Of a DNA stretch of 64,000 nucleotides, positions 28,354 through 41,667 are shown in pieces. The notes below the pieces were generated by a model. It did not search any database, was not told the origin of the DNA, and was given only the letters and a program-made list of their open reading frames with translations. Position 1 is the stretch's first letter, and the number at the start of each line of letters is the position of its first letter. This stretch comes from Tetrahymena thermophila SB210 (taxonomy: Eukaryota > Ciliophora > Oligohymenophorea > Hymenostomatida > Tetrahymenidae), in the NCBI RefSeq assembly GCF_000189635.1, contig NW_002476418.1, forward strand, positions 1,116,001 to 1,180,000, read 5' to 3'. The position numbers and the translations under genes were made by a program.

Positions 28354-29385
28354 ATGCAAAACACTACTACAGGACCTGTCGTTAAATTTAAAATAGTTTT
28401 TCTTGGTGACTAATCAGTAGGAAAAACCTCTATCATCAATCGTTTTATTTACGATAACTTCACTGGAAGTGAATAAGTATAGCATTTTTAAGATAGTTAA
28501 TTTTAAAAACTTATAATTGTAGTTAATTCTAAAATGCCTGTCAAATAATGCATTATGCATATCAAATTTATAATAAAAATACTTATTTAAATATTCAATA
28601 TATTCAATTTTATTTTTTAATTATGTTAGCCTACTGTTGGTATCGATTTCATTTGCAAAACCCTATAAATGGATAATAAAACTTTGAGACTTCAACTTTG
28701 GGATACTGCTGGTTAAGAACGTTTCAAGAGTTTAATTCCCAGTTATATTAGAGATTCAAATGCAGCTATCATTGTTTACGATATCACTAGTATATTCTAT
28801 ATTTTAAATATATTTCTAAGCAAAAAATAGTTTTATGTTTCTTTTTTTGCTTCTAACGATTAATTATTATTTTGTATTACAAAGATCAAAATTCCTTTAG
28901 CAATGTCACTAAATGGGTAGAAGAGGTTAAAGAAGAAAGAGGAAACAACGCTTTTATTTTTATTTTAGGAAACAAATCTGATTTAGAAGATAGGTAAAAA
29001 TTTAAATTTTCTCAGCTATTAAAATTTGTTTATATATTGTGAACATAATAATAAAGAAAATTAAATTTTTTGTTTTATTAATTAATCATACAGAAAGGTG
29101 TCTCTTGAAGAAGGATAGGCTAAAGCAAAGTAATTTGGTCTTAACTTCTGTGAAGTCTCTGCAAAAACAGGATAAAATATTAGCAGCTTTTTTAAGAATT
29201 TATCTATGACACTCAGTGGAGGAAACTCTAACGAAACCCCTAATTAGTAGCTATAGACAGATAATAAGTCAGGACAACCATAATAGCCAAGTAATAATAA
29301 CGATAATGCAAATAAAGGCCAAAAATTATAGAATCCTTCAAAAACTGATGATAAGGATAAAAAGAAAAAAGGAGGATGTTGTTGA
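28354..29385 (+). CDS. RAB6: Rab6-type small GTPase, 227 residues
   Basis: Four exons: 28354-28476, 28630-28789, 28885-28993 and 29094-29385, phases consistent. All G motifs are present in order: P-loop FLGDQSVGKTS, switch [32 protein letters not shown] and SAKTG. The switch II run [12 protein letters not shown]...[10 protein letters not shown] and the DIT-N-NSF stretch are signatures of the Rab6 branch. The protein ends in Cys-Cys, the geranylgeranylation site. Rab6 proteins direct retrograde and Golgi-exit vesicle traffic. The tail between the G domain and CC is about 60 residues long and Gln/Asn-rich, longer than in animals, as is common in ciliates. The assignment to the Rab6 group is by motif reading; paralogue number cannot be told. 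Confidence 0.93.
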
Positions 29386-30662
29386 TAAGTTTAATCAAGT
29401 CAATTAAATATAGTGGTAAAATTAATGTGATAAAAGTAATAAAATTATAAATTTTCTAATAAAGAAACAAATATATATACAAATTAACTAAGTAAAATTA
29501 TCATTTAAAAGATGTTTTCTCATAATTTTGTTCATTCACTTTGTCTGTAAATTGCACGCACATCTTCAAAAACCTAATTACTCTTATCTTATTTTTCTTA
29601 TAATATTTTATTTTTCTCATCTAATATATTAACTAACTTATTTATATTGATGAAAATTTATTATTTCAATTTCAATTATTAACTAATAAAACCTGTTGAT
29701 CAAAAAAATTAAAAATATCAAGTAAAGTTAACAATAAACAACCAATTTTCAATATGTAGTACTCCCATTTCAAATTTTTAGAAAATGAGCCTTAGTAAAA
29801 TTTATTTCTATTTACAGTAATTAAAAGAAATTATTAATCCAAGACAAACATATGCCAAACTCAAATTATTTTTTAATTAGTCATCTATTATTAATATATT
29901 TTAAGAGATTTGTTCTATATTACTCATACAGTTAGCATTCATAAAAATATTCTCATGCGATTTGAGAAAATTTTAAAGGATTTTATTATTAATTGTTATT
30001 GAAAAAAATTGAAATTAAAATTATAAATTTCTGTAAAAATAAATAAATAAATAAATGGATTAAAAGATAATATGTTTTAAAAAGTAATTTCTTACAAATA
30101 ATTTGTATAAAAATAAATTTAAAAGTATTAAATCGATTAATTTATTTTATTGAATAAAAATAGCTTATTTTAGATTATAATTTCATTTGATTTTATTTGT
30201 AAATTTAAATAAAACAAATTTTAAAATAGAAAAAATCAATAAATAATATTTGTAAATATTCTAAACAAACAAATAAGTTAAATTTATCCAAATATATCAA
30301 TCTTTAACTTATGTATTTGCTTTTTCATTAGAGATATTTTTCAATTTTATAATAATTTTCACTAAAAAATAATGGGTAATTTTTACAATAATCTATCTTT
30401 ATCATATTTGCTTTATTTAAAAAATATTTTTTTTATCTTTTAATACATTTTATTGTGGTAACTTAAAAATAGAGCTAAAAAATACTGTTTTGAATTGAAA
30501 TATAATATTAAGATTACTAATATTGTTGTTATATTTTTAAATTTATTTTGTCAAAATTAAATGATTGAAATCTTATTTTAAATAAATTTTTGTTTAAATT
30601 GGATTTGAGCTTTAGGATTTCATACTTATTTACATATAGAATTAATTTTATGATTTGATATT
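29386..30662. other. Convergent intergenic spacer, no gene seen
   Basis: This AT-rich stretch between the ends of Rab6 and Snu114 presumably holds their 3' UTRs. No coding frame or RNA gene is recognisable. Confidence 0.55.
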
Positions 30663-33600
30663 TCATATATAATCTTTATAGTCTTTATCTTATTTTAAAG
30701 CTTCCAATAAAGCAGAGTCATCAAAATATTTTACAATAGAAACATTTTCGTTTAAACCTTTTCTTCTCCTGTTTAAAAGTAAAATATGTTAGACTAAAAT
30801 TAAAAAAAAATAAATTAATACCTTGTCTTAATCATAAACTCTCTGGCAAGATCTTAAGGAGGAGAAGGCTCTAACAAATTGAGCTTGATGGATTTATCAA
30901 GAGGGTCACCAGGAAGTAAGTCCCAAGAGTCAAATACACTGACACAAAAGGCTTGACCACAAGTGTGGATACGTAAATCTGTCTCAAAACCAAAAGAATC
31001 GATAGCAGGGAGGAAAGCAGTAACTGTATATAAAGGAGAACCTGCTTTAGCTATTTGTTTTTCAACATGACCTCTTCTCTTTGCAAGAACAGTAACACAA
31101 CCATTTATGGCATCTGCTGTACATTAGATTTCAACATACAAGAGAGGTTCCATTAAACGTGGTTAAGCCATCAAAAAGGCACTGTAACATGTTCTACGAG
31201 CAGTTGGAATCATTTAACCACCAGCTCTGTACAAAGGTTCGCTTGAAATGTTAGCTTCAATAAGTTTGAATTTTACATTTCTGACGGGTTCATCACACAA
31301 AGGTCCTTCTCTAGTTGCCCAGCAAAAACCTATTTCAATAAAATTTTCAAATTTAATAAAAAAAGAATAAATCATGCAAATTTTATTTTTAATTTGCTTT
31401 CTGACAAATGAATTTAATAATTTTATAATCCAATAAAAATTTTCATTTCAAAGTATTTATTTTAAGAAAGCAAACTTTAAACTGTGGTATTAACAAAAAA
31501 GGAGGGATAAACAATTAAAAAAACATAAAAAGCTTTCCCATAATTAGTTATTTCTAATTAAATAATATTATCTTGGCAGATTTAATCATTAAATATGTTT
31601 TAAGAAATTCTTTTCTGATAAAAATATGCTAAATTTGCTTGTTGTATTTCTTAAAAAGATAAAATATTTCAAATTAATACCTTGATTGATGTGCTCTTTG
31701 CATTCTCTGAGTATGTTCTTGTCTACTTCGTTAGGAAGAGTGTCATCGATTAAAACGTTAGCACCACTTTTTTCAGGTCCAAAACTCCAAACATTTCTAG
31801 CTGCTAGAATATCCCAGTCGTATTTTTCTTAGAAGAATTTACTAACAATAGGTTTTTCAAAATCCAGACTTATGACTTCTTTTTCTATATCTTTGGCAAG
31901 ACCTTTATCAAGCTGAGATGCAAGCATAGTTAGTCTATTTTTCTTATTTGGAGTATCTGCATAGCATTTTATAGAAGAAGTATCGATAATTGTTTCACAA
32001 AAGCTGACACTAGGATCACTGACCTATTTGTTTTATTGAGCAAAGTTTATTAATTAAGTTTATAAAGGAAAGTTTATATTATACTTAATGAATGCAAAAA
32101 TAATATTACCTTAATTTCTATATCAGAATACATACGACGAAGATCATGAAGAACACAATCAATATATAACTCACCAGTACCAATTAAAATATGTTCACCT
32201 GACTCTTCTACCTTAGTAACTAAAAGTGGATATGATTTGCTTACTTTACGGAGACCTTCTAACATTTTAGGTAATTCACTAGGAATAAGAGGTTCAATAG
32301 CGACCTTTATAACTGGAGTTGTGTCATGCTTTACAGGTCTGAATATTTCTATCTTATTTGAATCATCTTAACTAATAATAGTAGCTGACTTTTAAATAGA
32401 CTAATCAATACCCTCAATCAATACCCAATTACCAGCAGTAATCTCATTTACTTCAATTTTGTATCTTGCCTATGTAGAATTATTGAAAACTTATTAGATG
32501 ACAGTTTTTACCAATTTTGAAGAAATAAGTATTCTCCAATTAATTTACCTAAAAAATAAATAGCTTTCTAACATCTTTTACTGTCATGTCTTCTTCGTCC
32601 TCAAGATTGTATCTTTCACCAAGAACCTTAACAGTTTAGTTTTTACGAATTGTACCAGAAATAACACGGCCGAAAACATCGAAACTCATGCAATCTTATT
32701 TATTATATTATTTTACAACGTTAATAACTAGTGGACCTTCAGGATCACATTCTTTAATCTTTTCAAATGCAGGATTCTTTCTGTTACCTACATAATTCTA
32801 TTCTACTTTAAGTCTAGTACCTTATTTTGCACTAGGAATGTGCTAAGCGACCATGCTAACTAATGCTCTATTTTAATTAAATTTTCATTAACTTTTAAAG
32901 TTTTCTTTTAAGAAATTTACCCTGTGTTGCCAAAGAAAGTGGAAAACACTAATTTAAGGAGAGGCTTGATATCAAGCTTGTAATCTGAGTTCTTTAAGTA
33001 GACTCCTAACTTACCTAAAACAGGCTTTAACTGGTCTTTTTCTTTTGAGACCACATGAGAAAATATTTTATAAATAGGCTCTAAGATAAATTCAACAAAG
33101 CAACGCTTATTGAAGTCCTTTGTAGGCTTGTTCATAAATTTTCTAGTATCTGAGTTGAAGTAATAGTTACCCCATAGAAGCTTAGTAAAGAAATCTTTTT
33201 AAATTCCATATGATTTGCTGTACATTTCAGCAAAAGATTAAATGCTAAAAACGAATCCATAGGCAGTTGACCCAAAACAAACATTACCAAGCAAAGGAGA
33301 GACCTTTATTTGATAAGAACAAATATAAATATTTATTTTACCTAAAAAATAATGACAAAATATTTACCTTCAAAGAATCAAAATCATCTCTTCCTAAAGA
33401 AGCAATAATATCATTAATTTCATCTATTGTGTGTCTGATTTTAAGATAAGCATCAACAGGAGGTAACTTAGTTTCGATAATGAGTCTATCAATCTTATTG
33501 ATCAAGATAGTAATTGCAATTTTTTCTTTTACACAATATCTTATAATTCTTTCTGTGTTAAGCATAACACCATCTAAAGCATCAACAACTAAAACAACAC

Positions 33601-34768
33601 CATCACACATTCTTAAAGCACAGCAGACTTCATCAGAAAAATTAGGATGTCCAGGAGTATCGAAAATGTTCAAAAGATAACTCTTGTCACGAAAATCAGG
33701 TAGAATTAATGACATAGGAGAGCTTTTAATACTCAATAAACGCTCTTATTCATCTTTACGGGCATCTGTAAAACGATATTCTTTTTCTAAATCCCATTCA
33801 CGATGAACGTGTGTTTGTTTAACAAACATATCCATCAAACCTGTCTTTCCGTGATGAAGATGTCCTACAATACCTACATTACGCACTAACTCGGTTTTTT
33901 TCATAATTTACTACATGAATTAAATGGTAGAATTAGTCTCTTGATTTCCTCTATCGACTAAGTCAAAATCTTTTTCCTTTACAGGAGCAACAATAGGTTC
34001 TTCAATTCTCTAAGCATCTTCTTCCATAACCAAATTTTCTGCTTCAGGATAGACTTCACTCATCTCAGGGTAATATTACTTATCTTCATGAAGTACGACA
34101 GCTCTCTCCTATTAATAAATTTGAGCTAATCAATCAATAAATACACTTAAGTATTAAACATAAAATCTTTCTTTTTTATTTTATTGAGAACAGTTTAATT
34201 CTCTTTATTATTTACATTTTTTGAACTTTTTCATATATAGTTTAACTCATTTTTTAAGACTAATTTGATTATTCACTTAAATTTAGAAAAATTATGTAAA
34301 TATATTCATGTCATTCTCTATTTAAATCACAAATTTTATCATTTTCAAATTGCTTTTTTACTATTAATACCTAATTCAACATTATTACTATTCATTCTAA
34401 AACAATTTATTTCTTTTTTCAGATTTCGATAATAATTTATACAACTCTATCAATGAATTATTTTTTTTATGATTTTAAAAATTTACAAAATTTTTACCAT
34501 AATTTCTTCATGCTCTTCGTTTACATTAGCTCCATTTTAATCTTCTTCAAATTCTTCGTTTTCCCTGTCAAAATATTGCTCATCTTCATCATACTTTTGA
34601 AAATAAACGTTTTTTTGTTAATTTTTGAATAGCGCTAAACAAATAACTCAAAGTTGATAAACATAACATCCATCGCTTAGAAAGGCTAAATAAAATATGC
34701 ATTACATTTTCTTCTATTTCTGGTCCTTTGTAGTTACCAAACTCATCATACAAATCTTCGTCGTCCAT
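30663..34768 (-). CDS. EFTUD2: U5 snRNP GTPase Snu114/EFTUD2, 972 residues
   Basis: Nine exons on the minus strand: 34706-34768, 34498-34593, 33368-34108, 32921-33303, 32549-32867, 32110-32469, 31681-32023, 30822-31329 and 30663-30768. All phases agree, giving 972 residues, the length I know for human EFTUD2. The start [17 protein letters not shown] matches the conserved Snu114 N-terminus, and the acidic extension follows. The G domain has GHLHHGKT (G1), DTPGH (G3) and NKID (G4). Later parts include [46 protein letters not shown] and [19 protein letters not shown], then the EF-G-like domain IV. The C-terminus FMIKTRRRKGL...VKYFDD also fits. The protein is the EF-2-like GTPase that works with Brr2 and Prp8 to activate and dismantle the spliceosome. 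No key residue is missing. Confidence 0.97.
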
Positions 34769-35873
34769 TTATTATGCTTAAAACCTTTAAAATTGATACT
34801 GTTGTTTGGTTGTTATATTCTATTTTATTTATTTTTAAAATCCTGAATATCTAATAAATAATATTAAAAGATACTTTTATATCGTAGTTTTGAATGTGTT
34901 TTTATTTTCAATATCTAATAAATTATTAAAGCAACCAAGCAAGCAAATAAATAAATTAAATAAAAGGTTTATTCAATATAATTAATTTTTGCATCTAGAA
35001 GCAGCAATCCTATTCATTTAATTCAATCATATTCATAAGTAGACATATTCGCCTATAATTAACGAATAGAATATTTACCTAATTATTTAATAGAAATTTT
35101 TTAAAGAATTTTTTTCTAAAAGCTTTCAAATTTCATCAAATAAAAAATTGATTTTATAAATCTAAAAATATAAAATTTTTTTATTTTAAACCTCAAATTA
35201 AATAAATAATAATTCAATATAGAATCTAAAATAATAAGGTTTCATAATAACTCTCAATCTAAAATTTACAAAATTGATTATTTTAAAATATAATTTTTTA
35301 TTAAAAGTAAAAAATAAATACTAAAATATTTAATAAAATACTAAAATTAGAATTGATTTTATACGTAATACTTAATTTGCTTTTTGAATGAACAAACAAA
35401 GAATTAAATTAAACATATTTGAAATATCAATTGATTATAAATAAAAATCTTATTTCTAAATTAAACTAAATTATATTTAATTTAAAGCTTTACTGATTCA
35501 TATAACACTTGAATTTGATTTATTCTAGAAGAAATTTTAAATTTAAGCTATTGTTTACTGTTTTTAAAAATTTAATTATGATTCAAGCAAACAAAAATTA
35601 CTCAGTTTTTTCTATAAATGTTTCTCTAACTAAAAGGAATTAACAAAAGCTATTTATAAGAATTGGTTTTTAGTATCAAATTTATTTTAATGTATTTTAA
35701 GATAAGGTAAAATATAAAATACTGAAAATTTCTACATAAATTGTATTTATTTATTTGATAATTTATAAATTTTATATAAAATGATTAATTAATTATGATA
35801 TATAATTAAATTTTAAGTAATTGCAAGTTATTATTTTTATTAATTAATTGATTTAATTCGATAGTGAATGACA
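34769..35873. other. Intergenic, no gene seen
   Basis: This AT-rich stretch lies between the Snu114 start and the end of the next minus-strand gene. It presumably carries the Snu114 promoter and a 3' UTR. Nothing else is recognisable. Confidence 0.55.
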
Positions 35874-37574
35874 TCACATATATTTTTATTTGAGCTCTGT
35901 AACCTTTTGTAGTTCAGCTACTCTTTCGATAATTTCTTTCTTTATTTTTGTTTTGAGCTTAGGCTCTTTGAGGTCTTTGATAGAATCTAAATATTCTTAT
36001 CTTTCTTCGATTTCTTGCATAATCTAATCAAACAATATATTACATTCTTAAACAGGATCATCTGAAATAACAGTTTTTTAGTCGTTTCTGTCTTCGTATT
36101 CTCCCGTGAATATTTTATTTTTCATACCTATCCTCTTTTTAGCTTGGTTTTTAATAGCTTCCTCATCACAGACCAACTTATTTTCATCAATAAGAGGTAA
36201 TTCAGCTCCTTTTGGTAAACCACCTCTTAAATGCTTAAACTTTTATTATAATTTCTCAATAAGCTCTTTTCTGTTTTTACCTGTGTTAGCAGGGATATAT
36301 GGATTTCTAGCTATTTCTTCCAGTTCTTTTCTAATCTCAGATTCAGGTTTACGCTTTGGTATGAAATCTACCTTGAAATATTTTTATTTTGGTTCTTTAT
36401 AACTCAATGGAGGATAGCTGATTTATGTTTTTTATGGACAAGGCTTAATTTCCTTAGGTTTAGGTAACAATTCTTCAGCAGTTTTTTACTTAGGCTTAGG
36501 ATAACTTATTTTAGGAGGCATGTGACACTTATATAGTGAAAATAGTTCTCTACCAGCAGCACATTCTCTACCAAAAGTTTTCCATAGATTTTTTCTTTAT
36601 TCTTCGAGAGCAGGATCATCTACAATTCCCAACGGATATTTTTTAGTGTTGTAAATATTATCGAAAGGCTCTGACATTTACGACAAAGTTTTTTCCTCTT
36701 ATTTGATCTCTTGCTTAGTTTAAAATGATTTTGTACTTCTTAAATAATTGTTAGAGTTTCCTGATTTGCTGCTTTATTGTGTTTAATTTGATTATTCAGG
36801 GTAATCTGTTTCTTTTTCAGGATCATCTTCTTCTCCATCATCATCGTCAACATCCTGAATATTTTTGTTTGAAGTAGTCTTAATTCTATTTTAATTTTGC
36901 TTTGAATTCTTCAATATCCCTCCAGTATTTTATTACTATTTTAAGTATTAATTTGTGTTTAAGTTCTATTCTTCTTCATCCTCTTCATAATATTGTTCTT
37001 CATCTTCTTGTTCATCACTTAAGCCTCCTTAATCTTCATATTTTTTGAAGACTTTTTTGGTAGCTTTCGTTAAGTTGCCCTATTTTTATTACTTTTACTA
37101 ATTATTTGTTTTATTTTAATCATCATTATCTTCTTAATATTCATCATCGTCTTCTTCTTCTTATTCTTCTTATTAATAATTTTCATCGTTTTAGTCCTCA
37201 TCATCATAACCTTCTTCACCATTCTGATTATTTTCTTATTCACTTTTGCTTTAAATCAATTTATTTTTTTGATCATTTTAAACTTTTTTAGCTAAAATTT
37301 TTTTGATGTTAGGTACTTCTTCAAAATGCTCTGCTTCCTACTAATCTTAAGGATTTTCATGTTAGTTTTATTGTTCATATTCATCTGCTTCATAGTAATA
37401 CTTGTCTTATTCATTTTTTTATATGTATTCCGAATAGTCCTCTTTCTCATATATTTCATAATCCTGCTTTGGTTTATTATCATCTTTGTATTATTTAGAA
37501 TATTCATATTAGCCGTAGTCTTATTACTGTCTATAACTAGTTTTCTTCCCTTTAGAATCCTATTATCTATTCAT
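35874..37574 (-). CDS. UPF0193-family protein with long acidic N-terminal arm, 566 residues
   Basis: A single uninterrupted ciliate-code frame of 567 codons. Residues 1 to about 295 are extremely acidic and Gln-rich, with many Asp/Glu runs (QEEQEEEDDDEYQED, DVDDDDGEEDD). Then MSEPFDNIYNTKKYPLGIVD opens a conserved-looking region. Its last 50 residues, FDQIMQEIEERQEYLDSIKD and the Lys/Glu helix after it, match the C-terminus of the UPF0193 (EVG1/C22orf23) family, known in animals and other ciliated eukaryotes but of unclear function. YIPANTGKNRKELIEKLQ also fits. The internal Met at complement 36675-36677 could be an alternative start giving only the UPF0193 part, but the upstream frame is open for about 300 codons and clearly coding, so I chose ATG 37572-37574. 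A link to cilia is inference from the family's distribution. Confidence 0.77.
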
Positions 37575-39540
37575 TTACGACCAAATAGTATTTTGAAATT
37601 TTGTTTTATTCTAATTTTGTTATTATTACTTTTTACACCAAATAAATAGATTAATAACCTTTATGATAATGATTTAAAATTTTTTCAATATAATCTAAAA
37701 AATACAAGGCTCTCTAGTTATCTAACTAACTAACTAAAAACAAACTAAATTGATTTCTTCAAAGAATACTATTTAAATTTCTCATTATTATCTAACAGTT
37801 GTTAATACAAATATTCTTTTAATCATTTAATAAAATATATAAATATATATTAATAAAGACTATTTTATATTTAATGAAAAATTAAATAATGGAGCTTTCA
37901 ATCAATCAATATTTTATTTTTTCATTTATGCATTTATTGAAAAATTATTAAACTTGTTATTTTTAATTAAAAATGAACCTAGTTTTGTTAATTTTTGTAA
38001 AACATAAAATACATTGTAAAATTTATTTTTTAAAATTTATTTATTTATTTATAAAAACGTTTTTAATTTAATTTATTTTTCCGATTTAGATTACAACTTG
38101 ATAACAATTTGATAAATAATTTATTTAATTGTAAATTTTAGTAACTTTTATTTTTAACCTTTGTTTTTCTGTGCAGAATTAATTATCTATCAGAAAGTCT
38201 TTACATATTTTAAAGGTAATAATTAAAAAAAGTCTGCAGTCCTTGCGGAATTTTACAGTACAGCTCTTTTAATTACATAAAAATTGATTATTTAAGTGCA
38301 AACAAAGAATAATAGTAAATTGGTAAAGTTAAAATTGCTTTTATTAGAATTTATGGTTCTTATTTGCTATAAAAACTGTGTACTTAAAAATTAAATTTTT
38401 ATAATAGACGAATCCATATACATACTATTGTTAATTGTTTGATCGAAGTAGGTTATTATTGACTCTAAGCTCAGACAGAGAAATTATATTGATTGAAATA
38501 TAAATAATACTAATTAGCCACGTCTTTAAATACTTTTGATTTGACTTGACTGTTCTAGTCTTAAAATTGTATACTAATTTTGATATGAGATATAATTATT
38601 TTTAAACATTCAGACACATTTAGTAATAGAGACAAAATTAGTAGAGGTAGAAATTTATCGAGGTTATATATTTTTGTTACTAAAAAAATTTTTTAACACA
38701 ATTAGTTTTGAGGAAATTAGCACAATTTAAGTAAAGGAATAGAATAAATATAATTAATTTTTAATATATGAGTAACTGGTTTTTAGGAAAAATATATTTC
38801 AGGTAAATTTTATATTGGCAAAATAAAAAACGCTTAATATGCAATAGAAAAAGAGTAGGTGACTATTTGATGTTAATCTATTTGAGAATCATTGTAATTC
38901 TGTTTATAGAAGAAATGTTGTAAATAAAATTAAAATTCTTCTGGTAGTTTTATCAGTTTATATTTACAATTACTAATTTTTTGCTCGGGATAGTGATTTT
39001 TAATTCTAAACAGAATTTTAAGTTGGTTATATTTAACTTTGCTTGAGTGTTCATGTAATTAAAAGAATTTACAAAGTAAGTGGCAAAGAATCGAAGGTTG
39101 CGTAAAGTAATTAGGAATCAAGACTTTACTTTTTTTCAAATTATCTTCCTTTATACGAATAATTCCAGAATAAAATTAATTAAGAGATTACTAATTTAAT
39201 TTGCAGACTCTTTAATTGGATTTATTTGAAACAAATGTATTTACTCTTATGAATCCTAACTCTCTTACGTTTGTCTTTCCTTTCTTCCTAGTCTGATTTA
39301 ATTAATTAATTAAAAAAGTAAAAAAGAAAAATCAAAATTTCGCTTATCATAATTTATTTATTTATTTATTTTTAATTAGAGCAAATAAGAAGTCATCAAA
39401 AAATAATTAATTTAAAAATTGAGATAATTGTCATAAAAATTTTGATAATAGAATCTTTATAAAAATTTTTGTATTGCTCTACTTTTTAATAAGTACATAA
39501 ATAATTCATATCAATTCACAGTCTGTGAATTAAAAATAAC
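37575..39540. other. Intergenic between divergent genes, no coding frame
   Basis: No protein gene was seen. A relatively GC-richer patch at 38231-38270 (gtctgcagtccttgcgg...) stands out from the background and could be part of an RNA gene, but no family is recognised. Confidence 0.5.
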
Positions 39541-41667
39541 ATGGAATAGATAATGTTTGACAACTTTGGCTAGATGAAGTGCCGTTTCCATAAAGACGAA
39601 TCTGTCACTTACTTATGCATGGATTTAAATTGTTAAGAATAAACTCGTCTTCTATGTGGTGACTGCGCTATCTTTATTCCTCACCACAAAGACCACATCC
39701 ACAACATAGTCAAAATTAAAAATATACAAAATAGTGCTGATGGATCTTCATTGAATCTCGTTAAGAATGCTATTCTTCAATCTACTTGTTCTTTTATGCC
39801 CAACTCTTAAAGCGTTGAGAATCGTGAGTTTATGAGCGCTAATTAAGTTAACTTGTACTTCGATTTAATTGAGAGACAAGTGGTAGAAGAGATATAAAGA
39901 GTCAGAAAAAGAGTCATTTCTCTTATTAATAAGCAAGACAGTGTTTTATTTGAAATCAATTAGTAGATTTCTAAATTGGAAGCACACATATCGAAGTCCT
40001 TTGAATGTCCTAAAAATAGTAATAATAATAATGATAACAACAGCTTTTCAAGCAGCTCCTTCTGTGAAGAAAATTTTTTGGATGAACCTTAATAAGATTC
40101 TCAGACTAGAATAAAATGTTCTTCTTTTTTTAACATGGTATCCGATACCCAACTGAATTCATGTAGTAGTTAAGACTAAAATAGTTAAATTTTATATATA
40201 AATAATGCTTGTTCTAATAATAATAATTAAAACTTTCCTTAGAATATAACCCCTTTAAATTAAATTAATAATTCGAACCAGCAAAATAATTGCTTAAATA
40301 TATTTGGAAAACAATTATAATAATAAGAAGGAGTTAATTCATAGCAATCTTTCAGTAGTTATGTTTAGAATGAATGTGAGATTTCACGTGAAATAACTTC
40401 CTCGTTAAATAAGATTTTGGATTATAGTTCTGAATAAATAATTGAATTAGAAATGCTTATGAAATAATAGTTAAAGCACTGTAAGATAAATCTTAATTAA
40501 TTTAGTGATAATTTAAATGCTTTTCTCTCTAGCTATCTTCCACGTTAGTAGTTGCTTGAATTTAATAGTATAAACACAATGCTTGACAATCGTTTTGGGT
40601 TTGAACTTTCCAACGGAGAGCTACAAATTCTCGATCCTGCTGAATTTTATTTAGGCATGGGAATTAAACATTGCATAGGCATCAACTCTACTTCTAATTT
40701 ATCCTTGCTTAGAAGAGCCTCTACCTTAATTTGCCACTAATCACCTGATGACGAAGATGATATCTAAAAAGGATAAATGTCATAGCCACAAAACTAAAAT
40801 TAGATTGAAACATAAAGACAGTATCTCTTTTCAGTATTTTTCGATAACAAAAGCTTGAATGACTTTAACATAGAACCAATATCATAAGAAATTCAAAGAC
40901 TTAGCTATGTACAAAATATCCACTTAGATTTTGATGGAAACTTTATTTCACCTTAAGGCTATAAGTACATCTTTAATGCTCTTAAGAAATTTGAATGCTT
41001 GAAGCACATTGATTTAAGATTTAATTGTAATTAAGAATTTGATGAGGAATCTATCATGCTATTATCTGAAGTGCTTTAAGCTTAAAAATCTAATCTCAGA
41101 ACTCTCTGCATAACTATGCGTTCACTCTGCAAACAGACTTCAAGTGTATCTGAAAATTTCAATTCTGCATCTTGCCCTAATTCTCCACACCACTAATCTC
41201 TGGATTCTTCTTCTTCTACTTCATTCTCTTCATCCTCTACTTAGTTCCACTCTACTTAGCATCCAGAGCTTAAAAAGTGCAACACCAACATCTGTCACTC
41301 AGATAAATTCTCTTTTTCTGATGCCCTTAGCATCCTTTTCGAAGCTATAGGCTAACTCACAAATCTTGAAGTGCTCTATTTAGATGTTTCCCATAATAAC
41401 ATTTCCTAGATTGTAGGCTAAGAGGTGTTTGCGCCAATCCACTAACTCAAAAAGCTTAACATGATTTACTTTGTCTTTAACAAGACCAACATTCCATATT
41501 AGGAGATAGTCTAATTCATCCACAGCATAAATGCAAACAAAAAATCATTAAAATACTTCAAATTATATTTAAAACAGAACAGCTTCAACTTCTAGTAAGA
41601 AAGATACATCTGTGGTTAATTTTAAAAGATAAAAGCACAAACAAAGAACCTCGACCTATTTTATTGA
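39541..41667 (+). CDS. B-box zinc-finger protein with leucine-rich-repeat-like C-terminus, 708 residues
   Basis: One open ciliate-code frame with no intron. Residues 14-54 form a B-box zinc finger: C14/H17, C26/C31, C39/C42 and a His cluster at 48-54, ending in HKDHIHNI as in TRIM-type B-boxes. A predicted coiled-coil-like stretch follows (IERQVVEEIQRVRKRVISL), then a Ser/Asn/Gln-rich linker. The C-terminal third has ribonuclease-inhibitor-like repeats: IHLDFDGNFISPQGYKYIFN, LKHIDLRFN and LTNLEVLYLDVSHNNIS. B-boxes mediate protein contacts and oligomerisation. No RING finger precedes it, so ubiquitin-ligase activity is not supported. The protein ends in LDLFY with TGA at 41665-41667. The start is the first in-frame ATG. 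Confidence 0.8.

Noticed and set aside
33267..33680. Plus-strand frames across the Snu114 G domain
   Set aside because: Antisense shadows of a clearly identified gene.
32074..33736. Several short minus-strand standard-code ORFs
   Set aside because: They are single-exon fragments of the nine-exon Snu114 gene, broken by introns and by TAA/TAG glutamine codons, not separate genes.
37106..37649. Plus-strand Leu/Ile/Phe-rich frames that look like membrane proteins
   Set aside because: They are the complement of the Asp/Glu/Gln-rich arm of the UPF0193 gene; the hydrophobicity is an artefact of reading acidic codons backwards.
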